Assembly (NCBI RefSeq): GCF_001310225.1
Contig: NZ_CP012898.1
Coordinates: 2,170,001-2,234,000 of the forward strand
Source: Pseudalgibacter alginicilyticus
GTDB taxonomy: Bacteria > Bacteroidota > Bacteroidia > Flavobacteriales > Flavobacteriaceae
Direction of reading: 5' to 3'
Length of the DNA: 64,000 nt
The translations under genes were made by a program, and so were the position numbers. Under the pieces are notes generated by a model. It saw nothing but the letters and a program-made list of their open reading frames with translations, did no database searches and had not been told where the DNA came from. Of the stretch, positions 34,634 through 42,949 are shown piece after piece (positions within the stretch are counted from its first letter, which is position 1; each line of letters starts with the position of its first letter).

Positions 34634-36421
34634 ATGCCATCTAACTTAAAAAACCCATTACGCAAATTTCTAATATGGAAATACAAGTATATTTCTGAAC
34701 GCCAATTTGTTTATATTCTTAGTATTTTAGTTGGCTTTTTAGCAGGTATGGGTACAGTGGTACTTAAAAACTTAACTCATTATATTCGTCAGATATTTGA
34801 ATTAGATTTTTTTAGCAACTATCAAAACTCACTTTATTTTATACTCCCCATAATAGGGCTACTACTTGTTTACATCATCAAACAAACATGGTTAAAAAAA
34901 CATATAGGACATGGCATTTCAACCACATTACACGCCATCTCAAAATTAAATGGTATCATCCCTCGGTACAATATTTTTGCAGCATTAATTACAGCACCAC
35001 TAACCGCAGGATTTGGGGGCTCTGTTGGACTGCAAGGACCTGCGGTTAGCGTTGGATCCGCTTTAGGCTCAAATTTAGCTCAGCTATTTCGCATGAGTAC
35101 TAAAACTCGTTTACTTTTAGTGGGCTGTGCATCTGCAGGCGCAATGGCTTCTATGTTTAAAGCACCAATTGCTGCCATTATTTTTGCTGTAGAAATTTTC
35201 AGTTTGGATATTGCATTTGCATCTTTAGTTCCTTTGTTATTGGCATCAGCATCAGCTGTATTAACTTCATACATGTTTTTAGGCACCGATGTATTGCTCC
35301 ATTTTAAATTAGTAGATAAATTTGAAGTAGATCACATTCTCTTTTTTATTCCTTTAGGAATTGTAACGGCTTTAGCTTCAGTATATTTTTCAAAAGTATT
35401 TTTTGCCATCACCAATTTTTTTAAACAATTTGAAAGCAGAGCAATACGTCTATTAATAGGCGGCTTAGCCATTGGTACCATGCTATATTTTATACCACCA
35501 CTTTACGGTGAAGGTTATGGCATCATGAACAACTTGTTAAAAGGAGATCATCTTGCTGCTATTGGGTCAACACCTTTTAATTTTGATTTATCAAATATTT
35601 GGGTTGTTATTGCACTTTTGCTTGGCATTTCTGTTTTTAAAGCCATAGCCATGACCACTACTTTTGGTGCTGGTGGCGTAGGAGGTATTTTTATCCCAAC
35701 GCTAGTTATGGGAAGCGCTCTAGGGAACGCTTGTGCCAAAATAATTAATAATTTAGGACTAAACATTCATGTATCAGAATCTAATTTCACCTTAATTGGT
35801 ATGGCAGGACTCATGGCAGGCGTTCTCCACGCTCCTCTCACTGCTATCTTCCTTATTGCAGAAATTACTGGTGGCTACGAATTATTTGTTCCACTAATGG
35901 TTGTGGCTGCCATATCATTTGCTATTACAAAATACTATGTTTCTCATTCTATATACACCATGAAACTTGCAGAACGAGGCGAACTCATGACACATGACAA
36001 AGACCAAAATGTACTCATGGTTTTGGATATTGATAAGGTCATAGAAACAAATTTTATCATATTAAAACCTGAAATGACATTAGGAGAAATCTTAAAAAAA
36101 GCCGTTGCTAAATCCTCTAGAAATCATTTCCCTGTGGTTGACAACAATCATGAACTATTAGGCGTTATTCGATTAGATGATATCCGACATATGATGTTTG
36201 ATACCAATTTATATAACACTATAGATGCAGCAAGCCTTATGCATGCCGATGCTGGCATTATTGATTATGATACTGATAATATGAACAGTATTATGGATAA
36301 ATTTAAAAATAGCGGTGCATGGAATTTACCTGTCATTAAAAGTGGAAAATACTATGGGTATATTTCAAAGTCTAAATTACTAACGGCTTACAGACAACAA
36401 CTTATCAAATTCACTAAATAA
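34634..36421 (+). CDS. ClC-family paralogue with CBS pair, gating glutamate replaced by Gln
   Basis: The 595-residue protein is a full-length paralogue of the preceding gene, clearly alignable from end to end, including the ClC core (to about residue 440) and the C-terminal CBS pair. The key difference is GSVGLQGPAV: Q134 (codon CAA at 35033-35035) replaces the external gating glutamate. In ClC-ec1 and ClC channels the equivalent Glu-to-Gln change abolishes proton coupling or locks the gate open. GGVGGIFIPTLVMGS and the rest of the pore motifs are kept, and the gene shows no decay. It probably arose by tandem duplication and now works as an uncoupled pathway, or as a partner subunit of the first copy. 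Confidence 0.92.
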   Translation: MPSNLKNPLRKFLIWKYKYISERQFVYILSILVGFLAGMGTVVLKNLTHYIRQIFELDFFSNYQNSLYFILPIIGLLLVYIIKQTWLKKHIGHGISTTLHAISKLNGIIPRYNIFAALITAPLTAGFGGSVGLQGPAVSVGSALGSNLAQLFRMSTKTRLLLVGCASAGAMASMFKAPIAAIIFAVEIFSLDIAFASLVPLLLASASAVLTSYMFLGTDVLLHFKLVDKFEVDHILFFIPLGIVTALASVYFSKVFFAITNFFKQFESRAIRLLIGGLAIGTMLYFIPPLYGEGYGIMNNLLKGDHLAAIGSTPFNFDLSNIWVVIALLLGISVFKAIAMTTTFGAGGVGGIFIPTLVMGSALGNACAKIINNLGLNIHVSESNFTLIGMAGLMAGVLHAPLTAIFLIAEITGGYELFVPLMVVAAISFAITKYYVSHSIYTMKLAERGELMTHDKDQNVLMVLDIDKVIETNFIILKPEMTLGEILKKAVAKSSRNHFPVVDNNHELLGVIRLDDIRHMMFDTNLYNTIDAASLMHADAGIIDYDTDNMNSIMDKFKNSGAWNLPVIKSGKYYGYISKSKLLTAYRQQLIKFTK

Positions 36422-36467
36422 ATTCTATGAGTCTTATTAATCATTTTACTCAAACAATAAATTAATT

Positions 36468-36707
36468 ATGAAATACCTCATCATCATACTAACCATCTTC
36501 GTTTTTACAAGCATCTTCTTAGGACTTATATTAGATGTGCCTTACTCACAAAAACTAATTGGCTTTGGAGTCATGGGTTTATTTTTGATCGTTTTCCCTC
36601 TATTTTCATACCACCGTTGGAAAGACAAAAACCCAAAGGACTATATGCTTACCAAAGAAAATTTGGATAAAATGAGAGAAAACCAAAAAGATGAAAGCAA
36701 ATATTAA
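36468..36707 (+). CDS. Small two-helix membrane protein
   Basis: The 79-residue product begins MKYLIIILTIFVFTSIFLGL. Two hydrophobic helices (about 3-22 and 29-49) are followed by a charged cytoplasmic-looking tail (HRWKDKNPKDY...KENQKDESKY). It lies 46 nt after the second ClC gene on the same strand and may belong to that transcript. I do not recognise a named family. Confidence 0.65.
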   Translation: MKYLIIILTIFVFTSIFLGLILDVPYSQKLIGFGVMGLFLIVFPLFSYHRWKDKNPKDYMLTKENLDKMRENQKDESKY

Positions 36708-36762
36708 GTTTTTAAAGAAAATTTGGTTCTCCTCAGAATCGTACTTACTTTACAATAGCAAT

Positions 36763-37212
36763 TCAATTTAAATTCCGTTTTTCAATAAAAAAACGCTTTA
36801 AAAGTACAGACGCCTCATCTTCTAAAACACCACCTCTGATGATGGTTTTAGGATGTAGCTTCGTTTTTAAATTAACACAACCCCGCTCTACATCTCTCGC
36901 TCCATAAACAATATTAGAAATTTGACTCCAATACAAGGCCCCTGCACACATTTGACAGGGCTCCAAGGTAACATACAGTGTACAGTTTAGAAGATATTTT
37001 CCTCCTAAAAAATTAGATGCTGCAGTAATAGCTTGCATTTCAGCATGAGCTGTTACATCAGTTAAAGTTTCCGTTAAATTATGTCCTCGGGCAATAATTT
37101 TATTATCAATGACAATCACAGCTCCCACAGGTATTTCTCCTTTTTCATAAGCCAACTCAGCTTCTTGAAGAGCGCGTTTCATAAAATAGGTATCATCAAA
37201 AGGTTCTATCAT
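36763..37212 (-). CDS. tadA: tRNA adenosine(34) deaminase
   Basis: The 149-residue deaminase converts A34 to inosine in the anticodon of tRNA-Arg(ACG). Zinc and catalytic motifs are present: TAHAEMQAI (His ligand and catalytic Glu) and PCQMCAGAL (two Cys ligands). The N-terminal (YFMKRALQEAELAYEKGEIPVGAVIV) and length are typical. Its ATG is 5 nt from a TATTTTTG -7 box, and the divergent dxs promoter lies directly beside it. Confidence 0.95.
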   Translation of the reverse strand: MIEPFDDTYFMKRALQEAELAYEKGEIPVGAVIVIDNKIIARGHNLTETLTDVTAHAEMQAITAASNFLGGKYLLNCTLYVTLEPCQMCAGALYWSQISNIVYGARDVERGCVNLKTKLHPKTIIRGGVLEDEASVLLKRFFIEKRNLN

Positions 37213-37217
37213 AATAG

Positions 37218-37225
37218 CAAAAATA
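37218..37225 (-). promoter_or_regulatory. Promoter -7 element of tadA, 5 nt from its ATG
   Basis: The minus strand reads TATTTTTG, matching TAnnTTTG. The start codon is 5 nt downstream, predicting a leaderless mRNA. Only 14 bp separate this box from the divergent dxs -7 box. Confidence 0.62.
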
Positions 37226-37239
37226 CGAATTCATTCTTG

Positions 37240-37247
37240 TACTTTTG
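37240..37247 (+). promoter_or_regulatory. Promoter -7 element of dxs, 4 nt from its GTG
   Basis: TACTTTTG matches TAnnTTTG. It ends 4 nt before the GTG at 37252, again predicting a leaderless transcript. Confidence 0.58.
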
Positions 37248-37251
37248 CTTG

Positions 37252-39012
37252 GTGCAAAAAAGTCTATTACATACTATTCATACCCCAAAAGAACTTCGTC
37301 TTTTAAATCAAAAAGACTTACCACAACTTGCACAAGAATTACGTGAGTTTATAATAAACATAGTTGCTACTAAAGAAGGACATTTAGGGGCTAGTTTAGG
37401 CGTTGTAGAATTAACCATTGCCTTGCATTATGTTTTTAACACCCCAATCGATCAACTTATTTGGGATGTTGGGCATCAAGCCTATGGGCATAAAATTTTA
37501 ACAGGTAGAAAAAATAATTTTCATACCAACAGACAACTTGGAGGCATCAGTGGCTTTCCAAATAGAAACGAAAGTAACTATGATACTTTTGGAGTTGGTC
37601 ATGCGTCCACCTCAATTTCGGCAGCATTAGGAATGGCAATTGCTTCCAAATTAAAAGGCGAATTTGAAAAACAACATATAGCCGTAATTGGAGACGCCAG
37701 TATTGCAGGAGGTATGGCCTTTGAAGGCTTGAACCACGCAGGTGTTACAGATACTAACTTATTAGTTATTTTAAACGATAATGCTATTGGAATTGACCCT
37801 AGTGTAGGCGCACTTAAAATGTATTTAACCAATGTAAAAAAAGGTACTCAAAAGCGAAATAATATTATTAAAGCCTTGAATTTTGACTACTCTGGCCCTA
37901 TTGATGGACACAATATTAATACCATCATTTCTGAATTAAAACGCCTAAAAAAAGTAAAAGGACCTAAATTTTTACATGTCATTACCACTAAAGGTAAAGG
38001 TTTAAAACAAGCTGAAACAGACCAAGTAAAATACCATGCCCCTGGGCTGTTTGATGCTAAAACAGGTGAATTGATTGTCAAATCTGGTTTCAATCAACCA
38101 CCTAAATATCAAGATGTTTTTGGATTTACTATAGTAGAACTTGCCAAACTAAACAAAAAAATTATTGGCATTACACCTGCAATGCCAACAGGCAGTTCGT
38201 TAAAATATATGATGGACATTATGCCTGATCGTGCTTTTGATGTGGGGATTGCAGAGCAACATGCGGTAACATTGGCAGCAGGAATGGCAACTCAAGGGTT
38301 AATCCCATTCTGCAACATCTATTCTACCTTTTTACAACGAGCTTACGATCAAATAATTCATGACGTAGCTTTACAGAATTTACCTGTTATTTTCTGTTTG
38401 GATCGCGCAGGATTAGTTGGAGAAGACGGTCCCACACACCATGGTATTTTTGATTTATCATATCTACGAAGCATACCCAATCTTATTATTTTTGCTCCAC
38501 GGAATGAAGTGGAATTACGAAATATTATGTACACAGCTCAATTGGGCTTAAAACACCCTATAGCTATTCGTTATCCTCGAGGACAAGGTGTAACGAGGAA
38601 TTGGAAGCAGGCTTTTACTAAAATAGAAATAGGCAAAGGTACTCAACTTAAAAAGGGGGATAAATTAGCTATTTTAAGTATTGGTAGTATTTCAAAAAAT
38701 GTAACAGAAGCCATTATTGATTTGCAAGTATCACATTACGACTTGCGCTTTGTAAAACCTTTAGATGAAACTTTACTACATGCTATTTTTAAAAACTATG
38801 AAACCATTGTTACCATAGAAGATAATAGTATTAAAGGTGGTTTTGGATCTGCTATTTCAGAATTTGCATCAGAAAATAATTACAAAAACACTATAAAAAT
38901 CTTAGGAATTCCTGACGTATTCATAGAGCATGGTGATGTTGGAACACTTCAAAAATCTGTTGGGTTAGATGCTGAAAACTTAAAAAAACGTTTTAGTTTA
39001 CTTTACCGTTAA
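37252..39012 (+). CDS. dxs: 1-deoxy-D-xylulose-5-phosphate synthase
   Basis: This ThDP enzyme of the MEP isoprenoid pathway joins pyruvate and glyceraldehyde 3-phosphate. I place the start at GTG 37252 (586 residues, VQKSLLHTIHTPKELR); TTG 37249 is an alternative. The open frame extends to an ATG at 37081, but that part is the antisense of tadA and would sit upstream of the promoter. Motifs: KEGHLGASLGVVELT, WDVGHQAYGHKILTGR, ThDP segment GDASIAGGMAFEGLNHAG...NDN, and the catalytic Glu in IAEQHAVTLAAGMA. Length matches shorter flavobacterial DXS proteins. Confidence 0.95.
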   Translation: MQKSLLHTIHTPKELRLLNQKDLPQLAQELREFIINIVATKEGHLGASLGVVELTIALHYVFNTPIDQLIWDVGHQAYGHKILTGRKNNFHTNRQLGGISGFPNRNESNYDTFGVGHASTSISAALGMAIASKLKGEFEKQHIAVIGDASIAGGMAFEGLNHAGVTDTNLLVILNDNAIGIDPSVGALKMYLTNVKKGTQKRNNIIKALNFDYSGPIDGHNINTIISELKRLKKVKGPKFLHVITTKGKGLKQAETDQVKYHAPGLFDAKTGELIVKSGFNQPPKYQDVFGFTIVELAKLNKKIIGITPAMPTGSSLKYMMDIMPDRAFDVGIAEQHAVTLAAGMATQGLIPFCNIYSTFLQRAYDQIIHDVALQNLPVIFCLDRAGLVGEDGPTHHGIFDLSYLRSIPNLIIFAPRNEVELRNIMYTAQLGLKHPIAIRYPRGQGVTRNWKQAFTKIEIGKGTQLKKGDKLAILSIGSISKNVTEAIIDLQVSHYDLRFVKPLDETLLHAIFKNYETIVTIEDNSIKGGFGSAISEFASENNYKNTIKILGIPDVFIEHGDVGTLQKSVGLDAENLKKRFSLLYR

Positions 39013-39050
39013 GAATCTCCTAAATGTTTTATACTATTAGATAAAACTTA

Positions 39051-39058
39051 TAAATTTG
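39051..39058 (+). promoter_or_regulatory. Possible -7 element for the SDR gene at 39139
   Basis: TAAATTTG matches TAnnTTTG, 80 nt before the ATG. The spacing to the gene is long and no -33 TTG is evident, so this is tentative. Confidence 0.35.
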
Positions 39059-39138
39059 TTTGAATTCGAATATTTTTCACTCAAAATAAAATCGATTTCA
39101 TTATAATAATTTCTATAACACCCATTATTAAAACTCAT

Positions 39139-39858
39139 ATGAATCATTTAAAAAATAAAAAAGCCATTATTACTGGTGGTGGTAGAGGACTTGGAAAAGC
39201 AACTGCAATAGCTTTTGCTAAAGAAGGTATAGACGTTGCCATCACAGGTAGAAATGAAGCTGTTTTAAAGCAAACAGTTTCTGAATTAGAACACTTTGGA
39301 ATTAAGGCTACCTATGCTGTTTTTGATGTTGGTAATTATGAGGATGTTAAAATAGGAATTGCTACCATTATAAAAGAATTAGGCTCAGTTGATATTTTAG
39401 TAAATAACGCTGGAATTGCTGCTTTTGGAACATTTAATGATATGCCTGTTAGCGAATGGAGCCAAATTATCCAAACCAATGTTATGGGTATGTATTATGT
39501 AACCAAAGAAGTTTTACCTTATTTGATAAACCAAAATGAAGGCGATATAATTAATATATCGTCTACAGCAGGATTAAGTGGTAATGCAACCACATCGGCA
39601 TATTCAGCATCTAAATTTGCAGTTATTGGTATGTCCGAATCTTTAATGAAAGAGGTACGTAAAAACAATATTAGAGTTTGCACATTAACACCAAGTACTA
39701 TTGTATCTGATATGACAATTGACTTAGGTATTGCAAAAGAAGGCACCGAGGATAGTGTATTACAACCTGAAGACTTTGCTGAATTGATAGTTTCAGGATT
39801 AAAGCTTCCAAGAAGAGCGATGCTTAAAAACGCTTCTTTATGGTCTACAAACCCCTAA
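39139..39858 (+). CDS. Short-chain dehydrogenase, 3-oxoacyl-ACP reductase-like
   Basis: The 239-residue classical SDR has TGGGRGLGKA (NAD(P) binding, residues 12-21), NNAGIA near residue 90, a catalytic Ser in NISSTAGLSG and the catalytic Y-x3-K in YSASKFA. Length fits FabG-like reductases, but the genuine FabG of fatty-acid synthesis usually sits beside other fab genes, so the substrate is open. It stands alone after dxs. A terminator at 39900 overlaps the end of the convergent dgt gene. Confidence 0.9.
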   Translation: MNHLKNKKAIITGGGRGLGKATAIAFAKEGIDVAITGRNEAVLKQTVSELEHFGIKATYAVFDVGNYEDVKIGIATIIKELGSVDILVNNAGIAAFGTFNDMPVSEWSQIIQTNVMGMYYVTKEVLPYLINQNEGDIINISSTAGLSGNATTSAYSASKFAVIGMSESLMKEVRKNNIRVCTLTPSTIVSDMTIDLGIAKEGTEDSVLQPEDFAELIVSGLKLPRRAMLKNASLWSTNP

Positions 39859-39899
39859 TTTACAAATATTTTTAAACACAGAAACTCTGCATATTATTA

Positions 39900-39946
39900 G
39901 GGATTGAAGAAAGTTATTTAAAATTCAATCCCTTTTATTTTTTTAT
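39900..39946 (+). terminator. Terminator of the SDR gene, embedded in the 3' end of dgt
   Basis: GGGATTGAA (39900-39908) pairs with TTCAATCCC (39924-39932) around a 15-nt loop and is followed by TTTTATTTTTTT. The stem overlaps the last codons of dgt on the other strand. Confidence 0.7.
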
Positions 39947-41258
39947 AATCCAAAATAGCTTTGCTATCTGAAAGCAACGACACATAATAACACACACTTG
40001 AAAGCCTATTGTATAAACTACTATCATCCGTTTTGATATTATTAGGCAAGCCTTTTAAAATAAGCTTATCATAATTGGATGCCGTATTGTTATAACAATT
40101 ATTAGCTGCTTGTGTATAAGTATCCAACAAGGTATTTATAACACCATACCCTGCAATTTCTTTATCAATAACTTCGGTAGATTGATAGATGTTTTCAACA
40201 CTTATTTTTATGATATCTTTTATTTGAGCGTTATATTGACTTTTATCAAGTAATGCACAATCAAAATCACCGTTTAAAATAGCTTTTTCATGTTCCATAA
40301 AAATTTCTACAGCTTCGTTTATGAGGTTTCCTATGGCAAGTGCACGCAAATAACCAATACGATCTTGTTTGGTAGAAAGTGCATAATAATTTTCTGGACG
40401 GATGTTACTTCTTATTATTTTGGAAAGGTATTCTAAGGCAAATTCCTCTTGAATTAGACCTAAATTAATTCCATCTTCAAAATCAATGATGGTATAACAA
40501 ATATCATCGGCCGCTTCAACTAAATATGCCAATGGATGACGTGAATAACTTAAGTGATCATCACTTCGTTTTAACAAGCCCAACTCGTTAGCAACATCTA
40601 AAAATTCTTTTTTTTCAGACTGAAAAAAACCATACTTTTTGTCTGCTATATGGTTGGTTGGTTTTTTAGGTAAAGATTCTTTAGGATATTTTGTAAAAGC
40701 ACCAAGTGTAGCATAACTTAAACGTAACCCCCCTATGCGTCCCGCTCTGCTCTCAGTTAAAATTTTAAAACCATTAGCATTACCTTCAAAATCACATAAA
40801 TCTTGATATTCTTTTTCTGTTAGTTGATTTTTATAATGTTTCCCATTTCCAGTTTTAAAAAACTCTCCAATAGCTTTTTCTCCAGAATGCCCAAAAGGCG
40901 GATTTCCAATATCATGAGCCAAAGCTGCTGATGCAACAATAGCTCCAAAATCATTGGCTTGATAACCATGAATGTTATGTAAATGTGGGTGTTTTTCTAA
41001 TAATTTTTGCCCTACACGTCTTCCTAAACTTCTACCAACCACACTAACTTCTAAACTATGCGTTAAGCGTGTGTGTACAAAATCAGTTTTAGATAGTGGT
41101 ATAACTTGGGTTTTATCTTGAAGGCTTCTAAATTCTGAAGAAAAGATAATTCTATCATAATCTACTTCAAATCCTAATCGGGTTTCATCTTGTTCTTTTC
41201 TTAAACGTTTGTTGGTATCGCCAAAGCGTTTTAATGATAGTAATTGTTCCCAGTTCAT
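39918..41258 (-). CDS. dgt: Deoxyguanosine triphosphate triphosphohydrolase (HD domain)
   Basis: The 446-residue HD-superfamily enzyme hydrolyses dGTP (or other dNTPs) to the nucleoside and triphosphate. The N-terminus WEQLLSLKRFGD, the metal-binding histidine in THSLEVSVVGRSLG and the HD motif LAHDIGNPPFGHSGEKAI are characteristic, followed by the third ligand region LVEAADDICYTIID. Length suits the Dgt group. The gene stands apart from the DUF2490/carbonic anhydrase genes by about 130 nt. Confidence 0.94.
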   Translation of the reverse strand: MNWEQLLSLKRFGDTNKRLRKEQDETRLGFEVDYDRIIFSSEFRSLQDKTQVIPLSKTDFVHTRLTHSLEVSVVGRSLGRRVGQKLLEKHPHLHNIHGYQANDFGAIVASAALAHDIGNPPFGHSGEKAIGEFFKTGNGKHYKNQLTEKEYQDLCDFEGNANGFKILTESRAGRIGGLRLSYATLGAFTKYPKESLPKKPTNHIADKKYGFFQSEKKEFLDVANELGLLKRSDDHLSYSRHPLAYLVEAADDICYTIIDFEDGINLGLIQEEFALEYLSKIIRSNIRPENYYALSTKQDRIGYLRALAIGNLINEAVEIFMEHEKAILNGDFDCALLDKSQYNAQIKDIIKISVENIYQSTEVIDKEIAGYGVINTLLDTYTQAANNCYNNTASNYDKLILKGLPNNIKTDDSSLYNRLSSVCYYVSLLSDSKAILDYKKIKGIEF

Positions 41259-41390
41259 AGTATCTTTTTTGCGGTAGCAAGATACTTATTTTCTCTTCAT
41301 TTTATATTTGAATTAGATAGAATATCTGTGCGGTTAACTTTTAAAAACCCAAAACAAAAGAAGCTATTTCAAAAACTCGTGAATTTACTA

Positions 41391-42056
41391 TTAGAAATTT
41401 ACGTAAGTAAAAATATTAAATTGGTCTCTACCATTAGTTTCAAAAAACTGATTCATATAACCTGCTTCCAGTCTTATATTACTATTTAAATTATAACCTA
41501 TTCCAGCATAGACTCTATTTCTATCAAATACAGATGTTTCTGTGTTTAAAAAAACCTCATTATAAGCAGAAGCATAAAAAGCATTATCCTCTTTATTGGT
41601 GAAAGGAACATTTAACGCAAGAAAATAACGAAAACGCATTTTAAAATCATCTTCAACAAAACGTTGTTCAAAGCGATATCGGTGGTTTAACTTTACGCTA
41701 CCAACTGTCTGACCAGAAGTAAATTGTTGAAAAATACGGTGCTCATTTACCGATGTTTTATCATCTGATGCTCCTTCTGTATAATTTTTCGACAATATGT
41801 AACCATAGCCCAATAACAGATTGTTTTTACTATCATTAAATGTATATCCCAATCCTGTTCTTAAAAGCAATTGCTCTAAATCGCCAATGGCGTTATAATT
41901 TCTATATTGAATTTCATTATGGATATTCCAGTTATTATTAAGTTTTTTATTTCCTATATAAATTAACCAATTACCGAAATCACTTTCTTGACTTTGAGAT
42001 AATATGGGCAGTATTAATGTTACCATTAATACTGCCATACTAATTTTCTTTTTCAT
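41391..42056 (-). CDS. DUF2490-type outer-membrane barrel protein
   Basis: I start the protein at ATG 42056 (221 residues); an upstream ATG at 42074 adds MMGKKK before the signal peptide (MAVLMVTLILPILSQSQ). The mature part shows DUF2490 features (FGNWLIYIGNKKLNNNWNIHNEIQYRNYN, TGLGYTF, NNLLLGYGYIL) and ends NIFTYVNF, an outer-membrane barrel terminus. It lies directly downstream of carbonic anhydrase on the same strand (9-27 nt depending on the start), so it may be in that operon. No specific transport role is known. Confidence 0.82.
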   Translation of the reverse strand: MKKKISMAVLMVTLILPILSQSQESDFGNWLIYIGNKKLNNNWNIHNEIQYRNYNAIGDLEQLLLRTGLGYTFNDSKNNLLLGYGYILSKNYTEGASDDKTSVNEHRIFQQFTSGQTVGSVKLNHRYRFEQRFVEDDFKMRFRYFLALNVPFTNKEDNAFYASAYNEVFLNTETSVFDRNRVYAGIGYNLNSNIRLEAGYMNQFFETNGRDQFNIFTYVNF

Positions 42057-42083
42057 TTTCTTTTTTCCCATCAATAGGTATTG

Positions 42084-42710
42084 TTATGCAAAAGTGACTT
42101 CCCCTGTATTAATATCATACATGGCTCCAATAATCATAATTTCACCATTTTTCTCCATTTCTGAAAGAATTGGGCTCTCTTCATGAATTCTTTGAATTGT
42201 TAATTCAACATTTTTTTGCGAAACACTATCAACAAACTCTAAATTTTTAGAAGTTCTTAAACTTTCATCTTTAGGTTCTGAAACAGCATTAACTGCAGGC
42301 GTTATTTTTTCAATAAGCTTAGTTAGGTTTCCCATTTCTGCATGATCACAAGCCCCTTTAATTGCTCCACAACTTGTGTGTCCTAAAACAACAATTAATT
42401 TAGTTCCTGCCAGTTTGCAAGCAAACTCCATACTTCCTAATATATCTTCATTTACAAAATTACCGGCTATCCTAACGCTAAATATATCACCTAAACCTTG
42501 ATCAAAAACCAATTCGGCAGAAACTCTAGAATCTATACAGCTTAATATAGTTGCGAAAGGAAACTGTCCTTCACTTGTATCATTTACTTGTTCTAATAAA
42601 TTTCTATTTGCTTTTAAATTATTTTGAAACCTTTGATTTCCCTCTTTTAAAAAGTCTAATGCCTTTTCAGGAGTCATAGTTGCTTGTGTTTCTTTTGTAT
42701 GTGCTTTCAT
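42084..42710 (-). CDS. Beta-class carbonic anhydrase
   Basis: The 208-residue zinc enzyme interconverts CO2 and bicarbonate. Zinc ligands and the Asp/Arg dyad are in SCIDSRVSAE, and the other ligands are in GHTSCGAIKGAC (His and Cys). GDIFSVRIAGN is also a beta-CA signature. No signal peptide, so cytoplasmic. A SulP anion transporter lies just upstream on the same strand with a 55-residue ORF in between; this pairing suggests bicarbonate uptake coupled to hydration. Confidence 0.95.
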   Translation of the reverse strand: MKAHTKETQATMTPEKALDFLKEGNQRFQNNLKANRNLLEQVNDTSEGQFPFATILSCIDSRVSAELVFDQGLGDIFSVRIAGNFVNEDILGSMEFACKLAGTKLIVVLGHTSCGAIKGACDHAEMGNLTKLIEKITPAVNAVSEPKDESLRTSKNLEFVDSVSQKNVELTIQRIHEESPILSEMEKNGEIMIIGAMYDINTGEVTFA

Positions 42711-42742
42711 ATTAATATTTTTTTTAAATAATATAACTAAAA

Positions 42743-42910
42743 TTAAACTTCCAAAGTAGGCTCAATATTATCTAAATGGCTTGATTCCTTAAAATTACCG
42801 CAAGCTGAAATATAATTTATATTTATATCATTCTCTTTAGAAATAGATTTTTTTAGTCTTCTTGGTAAATATCCGTTTCTTATTATAGAAGTTGCTTTAG
42901 GCTTTTTCAC
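42743..42910 (-). CDS. Small 55-residue protein between SulP and carbonic anhydrase
   Basis: GTG at 42910 opens 55 codons ending in TAA at 42743-42745. The product reads (V/M)KKPKATSIIRNGYLPRRL, then KKSISKENDININYISACGN and KESSHLDNIEPTLEV: basic at the start, acidic at the end, no transmembrane helix. It sits in the 239-nt gap between two genes of one operon, on the same strand, and its codon use looks like coding DNA. I do not recognise a family. The GTG start and short length leave real doubt. Confidence 0.45.
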   Translation of the reverse strand: MKKPKATSIIRNGYLPRRLKKSISKENDININYISACGNFKESSHLDNIEPTLEV

Positions 42911-42949
42911 AGCTTAGAAGTTATATTATTTTTCATTATGTTTTTGTTT

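Noticed and set aside
37081-37251. N-terminal extension of dxs to an ATG at 37081
   Set aside because: The extension is the antisense of tadA and lies upstream of the dxs -7 box. Family proteins begin near the HTPKELR segment, so GTG 37252 is preferred.
41244-41489. 81-codon plus-strand ORF between dgt and the DUF2490 gene
   Set aside because: It overlaps the ends of both real genes on the other strand and shows no domain.
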